Positions 24,933 through 33,466 of a stretch of DNA of 64,000 nt are shown here, piece by piece. Each line of letters begins with the position of its first letter. Position 1 is the first letter of the stretch. The translations under genes were made by a program, and so were the position numbers. Where the stretch lies: contig NZ_JAGGKK010000003.1 in assembly GCF_017873675.1 (NCBI RefSeq), positions 124,001 to 188,000 on the forward strand, written 5' to 3'. The notes under the pieces are model-generated. The model was given only the letters and a program-made list of their open reading frames with translations, was not told where the DNA came from and did not search any database. This stretch comes from Virgibacillus litoralis (GTDB lineage: Bacteria > Bacillota > Bacilli > Bacillales > Amphibacillaceae).

Positions 24933-26357
24933 TTAGAAAAGCTTTCTGGAATATGCACCAATAAACCCTGTCACCCCGGCGTATAATAAACTTATGAAAA
25001 ACGTTTGAATTAGTTTAAAACCTGCAAAGAACGCCTGTGAACCACCCATTTCTTCATGTTGGATAGAAAAGTTTAGCGTTGCATGGTATGTGAAAAATGA
25101 AGCGATAACAGCGAAGAAAATACTGTACATGATAATCGTGCTTATATAGTTTTTTAGCGATTTAGTTATTAAACGCCCGATAGTAATAAAGAATATAGCC
25201 ACAATTATGATTGATATCATCTCATAGGTTTCAAACAGCTTGTTAGGAATTATTAAATCAGTTAATCCTCCCATATTTTCATTCATTGTATTGGAAATTC
25301 CTGCGTAAAAAGAATATTGTACCTCTTCCATTTGTGTACGTTGGAAAATAAATGTATTAAACATTGCAAGGTTCAGCAAATAAATTGCAATCCTTCCAAC
25401 AAACGTTATATCAGCAAATATTGAATCACCAATAACATCTTCAAACATCCTATTATCAGAAATAACTGAAGTGTACTGATTGAACTGAAATAAACTTAAA
25501 ATGACAACTGTAACAATCACACCCACAAAGGCTAAAGAACTGTAATGCATAGCCCTCTGATACGGAATATAGTGTGATTTTTCCTTTAATTGTCCTTTGA
25601 TAATAACCATTCCAAGATAGCTAAAAAAGAACCCAATACACACCCCATTTATTACTGCACTAATAAAGTGGAAATCAATAGTAAGATTATAAAATTCACT
25701 ACCAATCGTTTTATTACCTGTGATGAGTGAGATGACTCCCAACAAACCACCATACCCTATAGCAAAAAGCACAGCTGCCTTCCACTCGTCAATGGCTGGA
25801 TTGCGATACTTCAGAAATAACCCTCCAGCGATTAAAGGAATTGCTGCAATAATGCCAAGGTAAGCTAACCCAGCGGAAGAAAATATAAGCTGTTGAGAGA
25901 ACTCTGCATCACCGACTTCAGTTGAGAAACTAGTAAAATTGATAAGTAAAGCAAAATCCAATACACTAAGCTGATCCAATATTTCCTCATTGAAAGGTAT
26001 AATTATTTTCATAAATAGATCAATTAAACTACTACCTTTAAAAGAATCAATAATAATATTAAGTAAAAATAAAATGCCAATAGACAACAGAAAGCCCGGC
26101 AGAACTTTTTTTCCAAGATCTATATCAAAATATGTATGGCTTTTAGAATAATGTTTCAATCCTTCATAACTTTCAAATGAGCTGCCACATTCCGTACAAT
26201 ATCCCGTTTTACTGTTATTTTCGGTACCACATAACCCGCAATATGAATTTATATCAACACGTAGACTTCTACTAAAATGAGTCTGTAGTGGATATCCATC
26301 TTCCACACAATATAATGCATGTGGGTCATTATTTGTTCCACATTCACTGCAATACAA
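24933..26357 (-). CDS. Zinc-ribbon polytopic membrane protein
   Basis: A 474-residue protein. The N-terminal 60 residues hold two zinc ribbons (CSECGTNNDPHALYCVEDG and CGLCGTENNSKTGYCTECG). After a linker come about nine to ten hydrophobic helices from residue 88 to the end. It starts at TTG, seven to eight bases after AAAGGGGGGG. I recognise no transport or enzyme signature; zinc ribbon plus multiple helices is a layout seen in uncharacterised Bacillaceae proteins. Confidence 0.75.
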   Translation of the reverse strand: MYCSECGTNNDPHALYCVEDGYPLQTHFSRSLRVDINSYCGLCGTENNSKTGYCTECGSSFESYEGLKHYSKSHTYFDIDLGKKVLPGFLLSIGILFLLNIIIDSFKGSSLIDLFMKIIIPFNEEILDQLSVLDFALLINFTSFSTEVGDAEFSQQLIFSSAGLAYLGIIAAIPLIAGGLFLKYRNPAIDEWKAAVLFAIGYGGLLGVISLITGNKTIGSEFYNLTIDFHFISAVINGVCIGFFFSYLGMVIIKGQLKEKSHYIPYQRAMHYSSLAFVGVIVTVVILSLFQFNQYTSVISDNRMFEDVIGDSIFADITFVGRIAIYLLNLAMFNTFIFQRTQMEEVQYSFYAGISNTMNENMGGLTDLIIPNKLFETYEMISIIIVAIFFITIGRLITKSLKNYISTIIMYSIFFAVIASFFTYHATLNFSIQHEEMGGSQAFFAGFKLIQTFFISLLYAGVTGFIGAYSRKLF

Positions 26358-26543
26358 CCGATCCCCCCCTTTAGGTAAAAAGTAATATAGATTTATAATA
26401 CCAAATAATTGTCTTTAATTGTTGTATTCTTTTGAAAAATATGGACGAAACGTACTAGAAATACGAGGATAATATATCTTATGAGGACTTGGTGAAGGTT
26501 TTTATCCAAAATGCAGCACGGTATATTGTGGTATGATTGTGAA
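26358..26543. other. Intergenic region without visible gene
   Basis: AT-rich upstream region of the zinc-ribbon membrane protein. I see no convincing promoter or structured element before the tandem array begins at 26544. Confidence 0.5.
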
Positions 26544-26690
26544 TTGGCTCAAACTGTCACACATTCGGCTTAAGTTCATAGCGTATCGGCTCATATGGAC
26601 ACAAAATCGGCTTAAGTTCACAATCTCCCCGGTCAAGTTCACAATTTCCCCGCTCAAGTTCACAATTAACACGCGCTGGTTCACTTCCTG
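26544..26690. repeat. 21-bp tandem array A (7 units)
   Basis: Seven contiguous units of exactly 21 bases, for example TCGGCTTAAGTTCACAATC plus two bases. The best-kept part is GGCTYAAGTTCA. Units at 26586 and 26670 are the most diverged. Open frames on both strands follow only because 21 is a multiple of three. See arrays B (35301) and C (41741). Confidence 0.85.
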
Positions 26691-26721
26691 CTCACTAAAC
26701 TGTTCAACAGGTTACAGTGCA

Positions 26722-26770
26722 ACACTTGAAAACCCCGCTTTTGTAGCGCTTATACAGTAGTTAATTGCAA
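26722..26770. repeat. Degenerate R1-like repeat
   Basis: Contains CTTGAAAACCCCGCTTTTGTAGCGCTTATACAGTAG (blocks matching the R1 order, with GCTTATACAGT conserved) directly after array A. It is only a partial copy. Confidence 0.4.
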
Positions 26771-26801
26771 AAAAATACTACCTATTAAAAGGTAGTATTA
26801 A
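26771..26801 (-). terminator. Terminator of the following small membrane protein gene
   Basis: AATACTACCT / AGGTAGTATT stem followed by seven Ts on the minus strand. Confidence 0.8.
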
Positions 26802-27140
26802 CTAATTCGTCCTCCAAAATGAAAATCTGCTTCCCCTTGACTCGTCATTTATTAGATTGGGGCGTGATTGGTGTGTTTTTTCGAGCACAAGCCGGTAGTT
26901 CATATCTATCGCCTTATAAATCTTGTAAACTACTATTCCACTGAGCGCAATCTGGGCTGCTATGAATATGAACTGGATTATCCCCGTACTCTCTGGTAGA
27001 ACAGATAAACTTAATAGTAGCAGCACTTGTATAGAAGTAACCAGGAAGGAACGCATCATAATTGTCAAAACTGTTGTTATAATTGCTATAATAAAAACCA
27101 ATGAATATTCCTGCATGAGTAAATCTAATGATATATTCAT
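26802..27140 (-). CDS. Small membrane protein of unknown function
   Basis: A 112-residue protein with three hydrophobic segments (about 12-30, 32-50, 55-80) and a basic C-terminal tail. I start at the ATG at 27140, spaced seven to nine bases from ATAGGTG; the GTG given by the longer frame is part of that site. No family recognised. It has its own terminator and is flanked by repeats on both sides. Confidence 0.6.
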   Translation of the reverse strand: MNISLDLLMQEYSLVFIIAIITTVLTIMMRSFLVTSIQVLLLLSLSVLPESTGIIQFIFIAAQIALSGIVVYKIYKAIDMNYRLVLEKTHQSRPNLINDESRGSRFSFWRTN

Positions 27141-27297
27141 AATCATCACCTATCCTTTTCATTTTCTGGTAGTTCAAGTTGTGTATCGCCATATCTCTCA
27201 TTTAAATATCCGCCTGCCAGCCCTTCATCAACTCCTCCTTATTTTTATTATCATATGAATTGGTCAATAATTCCTTGATGCAAATCAATTTTTTCAT

Positions 27298-27390
27298 TAG
27301 AAAACTTGGCTTATCTCCAAGCTTTAATATAGATAAGCCTTAGTTGCACTTATGCAGTAAGAAAGTAGTTATACTTTCTTAACTGCTAAA
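27298..27390. repeat. Dispersed hairpin repeat R1, copy 4 (most complete)
   Basis: Two stems: GGCTTATCT / AGATAAGCC, and GCAGT-TAAGAAAGTA / TACTTTCTT-ACTGC on the minus strand. The block order TAGAAAACTTGGCTTAT, then GTTGCACTTATGCAGTAAG, matches the copies at 5050, 12052 and 16945. The remaining part of the 27141-27421 gap shows no gene. Confidence 0.7.
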
Positions 27391-27421
27391 AAAGAAGCAT
27401 CCCCATTTAAGGAATACCTCT
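27388..27421 (-). terminator. Weak terminator after the chromate transporter pair
   Basis: Imperfect stem (AGAGGTATTCC / GGGGATGCTTCT, using G-T pairs) followed by TTTTTT on the minus strand, joined to the R1 repeat. Confidence 0.5.
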
Positions 27422-27949
27422 CTATAATAAAAATGCTCCGTATACTAATGTGATTCCAATTACAATTGCGGGATGAATACGCATTCGCTCAATTAAAAGA
27501 AAGCTTGATACGGTTATTAGCAGAACCTGCCAAAATCCAATTCCTTCATATGACGTCTGAAAAAAACGCCATGCCATGACACCGAGTAAAATCGCGATAA
27601 CTGGACGCACATATAATGTTAACCGCTGTACTTTTGGTGAATCTTTATACTTATACAATACACCTAACAGTAATATCATGATAATAAGTGACGGTGCCAC
27701 TGCCGCGAACACACCAATAACAGCACCAAGCGGACCACCTTCTACATATCCGATATAGCCAGCAAGCTTAGTCGCAATCGGTCCAGGAAGTGAATTAGCA
27801 AGTGCGAGCATTTCACTAAACTCCTGAACAGACATCCATTCATACCGCCGTACAACCTCATTTTCGACTAGTGGGATTGATGCAGGCCCCCCACCATAAC
27901 CAAGTATCCCAGGTATAAAAAAGGCCAAAAAAATGTGCCAATATATCAT
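27422..27949 (-). CDS. Chromate transporter, short CHR subunit 2
   Basis: A 175-residue CHR domain protein with about five to six helices. Motifs are GYGGGPASIPLVENEVV near the start, EWMSVQEFSEMLALANSLPGPIATKLAGYIGY, then a C-terminal hydrophobic half. Short CHR proteins work in pairs to export chromate. Its start overlaps the stop of the upstream paralogue by four bases (ATGA). The two proteins are about one third to one half identical by eye. Confidence 0.92.
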   Translation of the reverse strand: MIYWHIFLAFFIPGILGYGGGPASIPLVENEVVRRYEWMSVQEFSEMLALANSLPGPIATKLAGYIGYVEGGPLGAVIGVFAAVAPSLIIMILLLGVLYKYKDSPKVQRLTLYVRPVIAILLGVMAWRFFQTSYEGIGFWQVLLITVSSFLLIERMRIHPAIVIGITLVYGAFLL

Positions 27950-28509
27950 TTGGAAGCACCACCCTTATCAGCAGATACGGTATCCTTTTTGAGAAGGGCT
28001 ATTAAAATTAGGACGCCGATTATTATCCCCGGATGGACATTCAGGAATTGAAATAAAATAAATATGACCGCTGACATAACAAGGGTTTGCGTCCACCCCA
28101 TACCTTTTCTGGCTTTATCAAAGAATTGCCACGTGAGAACTGCAAGCATCATTGCCACAACAGGAATAACTGCTGCAGTCATACCCTGAACCCAGCCAAC
28201 ATCCTTTATGCTCGATAATGACGACAGCAGGATAATCATCAGGATAATAGTGGGTATAATTGTTGCAAGAACAGCATTTACCATGCCAACTAATCCAGAT
28301 ACACGATGCCCAATATAGCCGGCCAGTTTCGTAGCAATTGGTCCTGGGAGTGTGTTTGCTAGTGCAAGCAGGTCACCGAAATCCTCATCACTCATCCACT
28401 CATATTTATCAACGACCTCTTTATGTATTAACGGTATCGAACCTGGGCCACCACCATAGCCCAGCATCCCCACTCGAAAAAAAGCAATAAATAAATGCCA
28501 CTGCTGCAA
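27946..28509 (-). CDS. Chromate transporter, short CHR subunit 1
   Basis: A 187-residue CHR domain protein with GYGGGPGSIPLIHKEVV and ANTLPGPIATKLAGYIGHRV. It is the first gene of a two-gene operon, its tail carries a short soluble segment (KKDTVSADKGGASK). The pair equals the two halves of a long ChrA. ACAGGAGGTATTCC gives a strong ribosome site before the ATG. It may confer chromate resistance or move another oxyanion. Confidence 0.92.
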   Translation of the reverse strand: MQQWHLFIAFFRVGMLGYGGGPGSIPLIHKEVVDKYEWMSDEDFGDLLALANTLPGPIATKLAGYIGHRVSGLVGMVNAVLATIIPTIILMIILLSSLSSIKDVGWVQGMTAAVIPVVAMMLAVLTWQFFDKARKGMGWTQTLVMSAVIFILFQFLNVHPGIIIGVLILIALLKKDTVSADKGGASK

Positions 28510-28626
28510 TGGAATACCTCCTGTCCTGGATTTATTTTATGTATGTAGCAGAATTCCATTTCGTTATAAAAACAATCATAACAGAAGTTGCCTTAGATTA
28601 GAAAATTTGGTTATCCCATTAATATT

Positions 28627-28664
28627 AAAAAGAGCCAGTCCACAAACAAAAGGACTGGCTCTAA
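28627..28664 (-). terminator. Terminator of the OPT transporter gene
   Basis: AGAGCCAGTCC / GGACTGGCTCT stem followed by five Ts on the minus strand, just past the stop. A fragment TAGATTAGAAAATTTGG beside it (28594) may be a decayed R1 start. Confidence 0.85.
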
Positions 28665-28676
28665 AATAGGTTAAAA

Positions 28677-30551
28677 TTATTTATTTAATGATTTTTTATT
28701 TGCAGTATGGAATAGATACCATGCTACAAGTGCAAACGCAATAATTGATGCAAGCGGACCGAAGAATGCTTCACTAGGGAATACTACACCAGCAGTTACA
28801 GCTAATGCAACAATAACACCCATTAATGCTTCACCGGCAATGTAACCAGAAGCAAGTAGAATTCCACGTTCATTCTTCTCCTTAAACTCATCTTTATCTT
28901 TTGTGCTACGAGAAATAATAGCGTTGATAAGTCCACCAGCCATTATTGGAGAAGTTAAATGAATTGGCAAGTATAATCCGACTGCAAATGGCAATGATCC
29001 AATGCCAAACAATTCCACAGTTGCTGCAGCTGCAGCACCAATAAAGATTAGGTTCCATGGCAAATCACCACTCATAATACCATCAACAACCATTGACATA
29101 AGAACCGCTTGTGGCGCTGGAAGTTCAGCTGAGCCGAATCCATACGCATTATCAAGTAAAATTAAGATAAAGCCAATTACAACACTTGTAATCAACACAC
29201 CATAAAGCTGTGCAATTTGCTGCCATTTTGGTGTTGCTCCAACAATATAGCCTGTCTTCAAGTCCTGTGAGGTATCCCCGGCAATAGCTGCCGCAATACA
29301 AACAACAGAACCAATAATAATCGCTGTAACCATCCCTGCTTGTCCAGTCTGACCAACAGCGGATAATACAAGTGAAATGAAGATTAATGCTCCAATAGTC
29401 ATTCCAGATACAGGGTTTGAGGAACTCCCGACAATACCAACAATTCTAGATGATACTGTTACAAAGAAGAATCCAAAGATAAATAGCAGAATTGCTCCTA
29501 TAAATCCTAAATCTATTGTTGGGTAGAACATGAGAATACCCATAAATATTACCACTAATACGACAATTAGCGTGATTGGCATATCTCTATCTGTACGCAG
29601 GTCTTCACCATCACCAGATGATGAAAATCCTTTTATTGCACCACTAAAAGAAGATGCTATAGTTGGCAATGTTTTAAGGAGCCCTACAATACCGCCAAAT
29701 GCTACCGCACCGGCACCGATATACCGTAGATAATTATCCCAGATAGCATGGAAGTCCATTTCCGATATTGGAACTTCAGCAGGATAAATTGGTGCTGTTG
29801 CAAAATCACCAATATAGCTGATAAGCGGGATAATTCCTAACCAACCCAATACACCACCAGCAAACATTATTCCTGCGATACGAGGACCAATAATATACCC
29901 AACACCAAGTAGTGCAGGTAAGGTATCCATACCAATTGCTGCGTTCTTAAATTTATAAATTTCCCATTCTACTGAAGAAGGGAATGCTTTAACGGCATCC
30001 GTTAACAGTTTAAAACCAGCACCAATACCAAGCCCTTTAAATACTAGCTTAGCACCTTTTCCGCCTTCTTCACCGGCATGAAGTACTTCAGCACATGCTG
30101 TTCCTTCTGGATAAGGCAGTGTTTTGTGTTCATTAACAATCAATGCGCGGCGTAGCGGTATCATTAGAACAACACCTAAAATACCACCAGCTAGAGCAAT
30201 AATAGCGATTGTTGTCAAACTTGGCTCAAGCTGCCAAATGAATAAGGCAGGTAAAGTAAAAATAACACCAGCAGCAAGCGACTCACCAGTTGATGTGATC
30301 GTCTGCACAATATTATTCTCTAAAATTGACGTTCGCTTCATAATAATACGAAGTACTGCCATTGAAATTACTGCGGCTGGAATTGACGCAGAAACAGTCA
30401 TTCCAACGATAAGACCTAAATATGCATTTGCTGCACCAAATACGATTGCCAATACCGCACCAATAACCATTGCAACCCATGTGAGCTCAGGTGGTTTTTG
30501 GGATGCCGGTACGTAAGGCTTAAATTCTGGATTTGGATCCTGCTTTGACAA
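28677..30551 (-). CDS. OPT family oligopeptide transporter
   Basis: A 624-residue transporter with about 15 membrane helices. The NPG-like and glycine-rich segments of the OPT family are visible (GAANAYLGLIVGMTVSASIPAAV, read in parts; GDTSQDLKTGYIVGATP; SSNPVSGMTIGALIF). It probably imports peptides or metal complexes by proton coupling. I start at the TTG at 30551, six bases after AAGGAAGGTG; the GTG at 30560 belongs to that site. A structured leader lies upstream. Confidence 0.93.
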   Translation of the reverse strand: MSKQDPNPEFKPYVPASQKPPELTWVAMVIGAVLAIVFGAANAYLGLIVGMTVSASIPAAVISMAVLRIIMKRTSILENNIVQTITSTGESLAAGVIFTLPALFIWQLEPSLTTIAIIALAGGILGVVLMIPLRRALIVNEHKTLPYPEGTACAEVLHAGEEGGKGAKLVFKGLGIGAGFKLLTDAVKAFPSSVEWEIYKFKNAAIGMDTLPALLGVGYIIGPRIAGIMFAGGVLGWLGIIPLISYIGDFATAPIYPAEVPISEMDFHAIWDNYLRYIGAGAVAFGGIVGLLKTLPTIASSFSGAIKGFSSSGDGEDLRTDRDMPITLIVVLVVIFMGILMFYPTIDLGFIGAILLFIFGFFFVTVSSRIVGIVGSSSNPVSGMTIGALIFISLVLSAVGQTGQAGMVTAIIIGSVVCIAAAIAGDTSQDLKTGYIVGATPKWQQIAQLYGVLITSVVIGFILILLDNAYGFGSAELPAPQAVLMSMVVDGIMSGDLPWNLIFIGAAAAATVELFGIGSLPFAVGLYLPIHLTSPIMAGGLINAIISRSTKDKDEFKEKNERGILLASGYIAGEALMGVIVALAVTAGVVFPSEAFFGPLASIIAFALVAWYLFHTANKKSLNK

Positions 30552-30583
30552 AGTAAACACCTTCCTTACGTAAATTCTAGCTG

Positions 30584-30733
30584 AAAAAATGAGTCGGTTT
30601 AATTCTCAAAAATGTATGATAATTTTCAATATAATGATAAATTTCCACAAAAATAGAAAAACCTTACTATAAAATTATAGCAAGGAGAGAACCGATTCAT
30701 TTTTTAAAAAATTTAACACTTGGCATTCCAAGT
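30584..30733 (-). ncRNA. Structured 5' leader of the OPT gene
   Basis: On the minus strand three helices are visible in order: ACTTGG-AATG-CCAAGT (30718-30733); an inner stem CCTT-CTATAA / TTATAG-AAGG with one mismatch per side (30662-30685); and a long-range closing stem pairing AAAAAATGAATCGGTT (30691 side) with the 30584-30599 side (15 of 16 bases). The closing stem ends in a T-run about 30 bases before the start codon. It lacks the T-box GGGTGGNACCGCG sequence and matches no riboswitch class I know. Confidence 0.5.
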
Positions 30734-30815
30734 AATTATAGCCTTTAATATAATATCACACTTTAGACTGTTACGAAATAAATCTAATTAAAAAATATCT
30801 TTAGGGGGAATCATA

Positions 30816-30870
30816 TAAAAGCGTATCTCACTTTCTTAGAAGCCCTTCTACTTTGGGGTGCATGCCTTAA
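30816..30870. repeat. Intergenic repeat R2, copy 1
   Basis: AAAGCGTATCTCACTTTCTT, then AGAAGCCCTTCTACTTT and GGGGTGCATGCC. The same order of blocks recurs at 36117-36170 with scattered changes. AAGAAGCC-type complementarity gives a small internal stem. Confidence 0.5.
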
Positions 30871-30895
30871 TACAACATGTTAGTTTCTTCACTGC

Positions 30896-30927
30896 AAAAA
30901 AACACTTCCCAATTTAAGGAAGTGTGT
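30896..30927 (-). terminator. Terminator of the IDEAL-domain gene
   Basis: AACACTTCCC / GGAAGTGTGTT stem followed by seven Ts on the minus strand, abutting the stop codon. Confidence 0.85.
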
Positions 30928-31364
30928 TAAAGTAATTTCACTAATGATTGAAATGCTTCGTAATCTCGATTATCTAATGCTTTATCAATTAATCTTTTCA
31001 TATTCAATTGCTCTAATTCGTCAATAATAGCTTTATTTTCATAATCTGGCTCACTTTTTTCCTCTGTTTTTAAATAATACGGGTCTGCAATAGAGTGTAA
31101 TTGAACTAAAAAGTCAGGAAGTGAAATAAGCTCACTCATAGCCATGTAAATGATGTCTTTACCTTTTTGAAAAGCAAATCTTGCACCAAGATTTTCGACT
31201 TTTTTTGTTCTGCGATTAATACGAATCTCCTTTGACTCGATGGGCACGAATTGGTATACCTTGTTATTAATGAATACCGCAAAATATTGATAGGCCAAAA
31301 TTACTCGAACATAATTGTCATCTGCTTTGATATAATAAGGCTTCAACATCTTCACTGTAACCAC
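30927..31364 (-). CDS. IDEAL domain protein
   Basis: A 145-residue protein. The first 95 residues are a beta-rich domain of unknown fold (KADDNYVRVILAYQYFAVFI). The last 35 residues, IDELEQLNMKRLIDKALDNR followed by DYEAFQSLVKLL, match the short IDEAL domain found in Bacillus proteins such as YpiB. The function of this domain is not well established. It is a single gene with its own terminator. Confidence 0.8.
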   Translation of the reverse strand: MVTVKMLKPYYIKADDNYVRVILAYQYFAVFINNKVYQFVPIESKEIRINRRTKKVENLGARFAFQKGKDIIYMAMSELISLPDFLVQLHSIADPYYLKTEEKSEPDYENKAIIDELEQLNMKRLIDKALDNRDYEAFQSLVKLL

Positions 31365-31520
31365 TCTTGCACCTCCCTGAGCATATTATACTCATAATTT
31401 TCTGTAAATTCATTCTACTATATAACGTACAAAAACACAAGTGAAATTTTTGGAAAATAAAAGACATAAATTATCAATTCATTGGTTGCAGTTAAAATAA
31501 CTTGCCTGCTCGACGGTAGT

Positions 31521-32528
31521 TTATATGCTATTCAACGTATATTGAACAGCTCTTTGGACATCGCTATCCGAAAAATTCTGGTTACTTTTTTCAAACTTGA
31601 TACCGGCTTGCTGCAGGTACTGAATACCTTGTTTCATATAGGATTTATAGTTATTATTCAACACATTAATTTCTGTTTCAAACCGTTCATCAGTACCCGG
31701 CGTGACAAGTTCCTCATACAAATCTACAATTCTTTCACCATCACGCACCGGGAAAAATTCATGTGGATCAGTGCTGTCAAAAATACATACATCTAAATCC
31801 CGGACTAATACCATATCAATGCTATCTGGATCAAAACTGCAATGATACATCTCTACATCAAACCCACATTCCGTGCATGCTTCCGTAATTTTCTTCATAA
31901 ACGTAGATTTACCTGTTCCGGCACGACCCTTAATGAAAAATACGTTTGTGATATTTCCCTTAAGATGCGGAACAACGTTGACAACCCCATCAACAGTATT
32001 AGTTCCAAAAAGTCTGTGGAAGGTATGAGCTGTTCGGTCTTTTTTCGAAACACCTGTTAAAAGTGTAGAAATAAACTCCTCGGTAAATTGATCCGCATGG
32101 TTAAAGTCCATTTGATTAATATAGACTTCCTCCAACTCATCATGAATACTTAAGCCTTTGGCAAAACTGTCATATGCAGATTGGGTTAGAACATTGAAAT
32201 CTGTTAGATCTGAATGTCTTTTTATTGGGACCGCTTCTTCCAGGTTAATCGCAGTCGAATTATTTTTTACGATGGTTTCATCTAAAAATGCCAGTGATTC
32301 TTCGCGAATAATGATTCCGTCCAGGTGCCTACTCCCTAAAGGACTATGAAGAACTTCAATCGCATTATCATGATAATACTCAAGCAAATTCTGTATCACT
32401 TTCGTTTTAAGGGATGCTGAAGGATGTTTCAGCTTAATAACCTGATCGATCCCAATTAAATTGCTTTCCAAAAAATTAGCCAAGCCGCGAGCGGTATTAC
32501 CAGTGACGTAATATTGTAGATTAGGCAA
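31521..32528 (-). CDS. P-loop NTPase of unknown function
   Basis: A 335-residue cytoplasmic protein. A clear Walker A motif GRAGTGKST occurs near residue 205, within NVFFIKGRAGTGKSTFMKKI, and DLDVCIFDS may be the Walker B strand. The N-terminal half contains GIDQVIKLKHPSASLKTKV and LEYYHDNAIEVLHSPLGSRH, features I associate with the PRK06851-type ATPases of Firmicutes. The substrate is unknown. It is monocistronic between the IDEAL gene and a nitrilase-family gene. Confidence 0.75.
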   Translation of the reverse strand: MPNLQYYVTGNTARGLANFLESNLIGIDQVIKLKHPSASLKTKVIQNLLEYYHDNAIEVLHSPLGSRHLDGIIIREESLAFLDETIVKNNSTAINLEEAVPIKRHSDLTDFNVLTQSAYDSFAKGLSIHDELEEVYINQMDFNHADQFTEEFISTLLTGVSKKDRTAHTFHRLFGTNTVDGVVNVVPHLKGNITNVFFIKGRAGTGKSTFMKKITEACTECGFDVEMYHCSFDPDSIDMVLVRDLDVCIFDSTDPHEFFPVRDGERIVDLYEELVTPGTDERFETEINVLNNNYKSYMKQGIQYLQQAGIKFEKSNQNFSDSDVQRAVQYTLNSI

Positions 32529-32617
32529 TATAGAACACTTCCTTTTTTAAAAGTATAAGTATAGCCTATTCATTTTATGATTGCTGTTGGGTTTTGGTGA
32601 TTAGGTTATTTTATACC

Positions 32618-33400
32618 CTAGTACTTCTCCACAATCCGATCCCGGAATACTGGTATCCGACCTCTAACTTCATCTACTAGATCAAAGTCTACAGTTGCAG
32701 TGACAATCTCTTCGCCGCTTCCGCCTTCAGCGACAATCTCTCCCCATGGATCAACTACAAGCGACATACCACCGAATTCATTTTTTGGATCAGCACCAAC
32801 TCGGTTACAAGCAACTACATAACATTGATTCTCAATGGCACGTGCCTGTAAAAGTGTGCGCCAATGATCGATTCTTGGCTTTGGCCACTCAGCCACAACA
32901 TACATTACTTTGGCACCGTTAACTGCTGACTTGCGCATCCATTCCGGAAAGCGTATGTCATAACAAATATATCCCGCAGCAGGCTCTCCATCCAAAGTAA
33001 ATTCTGCTTCGTCCTGTCCTGCTTCCAGGTACAGATGTTCATCCATTAGTTGAAATAGATGGAGCTTGCTGTATTTGTGGATCAGCTTTCCTTTCTGATC
33101 TATTACGAGCAATGTATTCCGCACACCATCATCCCGCTGGTCTGCAACGGACCCACCAATTAAAGTTACATTGAACTCTTTTGCCAATTCACTTAAAAAC
33201 GCAATCGATTCCTGAGCATCCTTATCAGCTATTTCATCTAATCTTGTTAAGTCATAGCCAGTCGTCCACAGTTCAGGCAATAAAATAACCTCGGCACCTG
33301 TTTTCACTGCATTTGTAATTTCTTTTTTTACTCGCTTAAAGTTCTCTTTTGGTTCACCATATACAATATCCATCTGAATCATCGCAATTTTTTTCTTCAA
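32618..33400 (-). CDS. Carbon-nitrogen hydrolase (nitrilase superfamily)
   Basis: A 260-residue amidase with the Glu-Lys-Cys triad: Glu in LLPELWTTGYD, Lys in HKYSKLHLF, and Cys in AGYICYDIRFPEW. Its length and motifs resemble B. subtilis MtnU/YkrU and omega-amidases (YafV), which hydrolyse alpha-ketoglutaramate or similar. No methionine-salvage genes lie near, so the physiological substrate is open. GGAGGTG lies before the ATG. Confidence 0.88.
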   Translation of the reverse strand: MKKKIAMIQMDIVYGEPKENFKRVKKEITNAVKTGAEVILLPELWTTGYDLTRLDEIADKDAQESIAFLSELAKEFNVTLIGGSVADQRDDGVRNTLLVIDQKGKLIHKYSKLHLFQLMDEHLYLEAGQDEAEFTLDGEPAAGYICYDIRFPEWMRKSAVNGAKVMYVVAEWPKPRIDHWRTLLQARAIENQCYVVACNRVGADPKNEFGGMSLVVDPWGEIVAEGGSGEEIVTATVDFDLVDEVRGRIPVFRDRIVEKY

Positions 33401-33431
33401 AAGAACACCTCCTTCCCCTACTTTACCATGT

Positions 33432-33466
33432 AAAAAATCGTCACCCTAGGGATAACGATTTTTTTA
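33432..33466 (-). terminator. Terminator of the ABC exporter operon
   Basis: AAATCGTTATCCC / GGGTGACGATTT stem followed by six Ts on the minus strand. Confidence 0.8.

Noticed and set aside
30584-30733. T-box leader upstream of the OPT gene
   Set aside because: The conserved GGGTGGNACCGCG antiterminator sequence and AGTA/AGBAA elements are missing.
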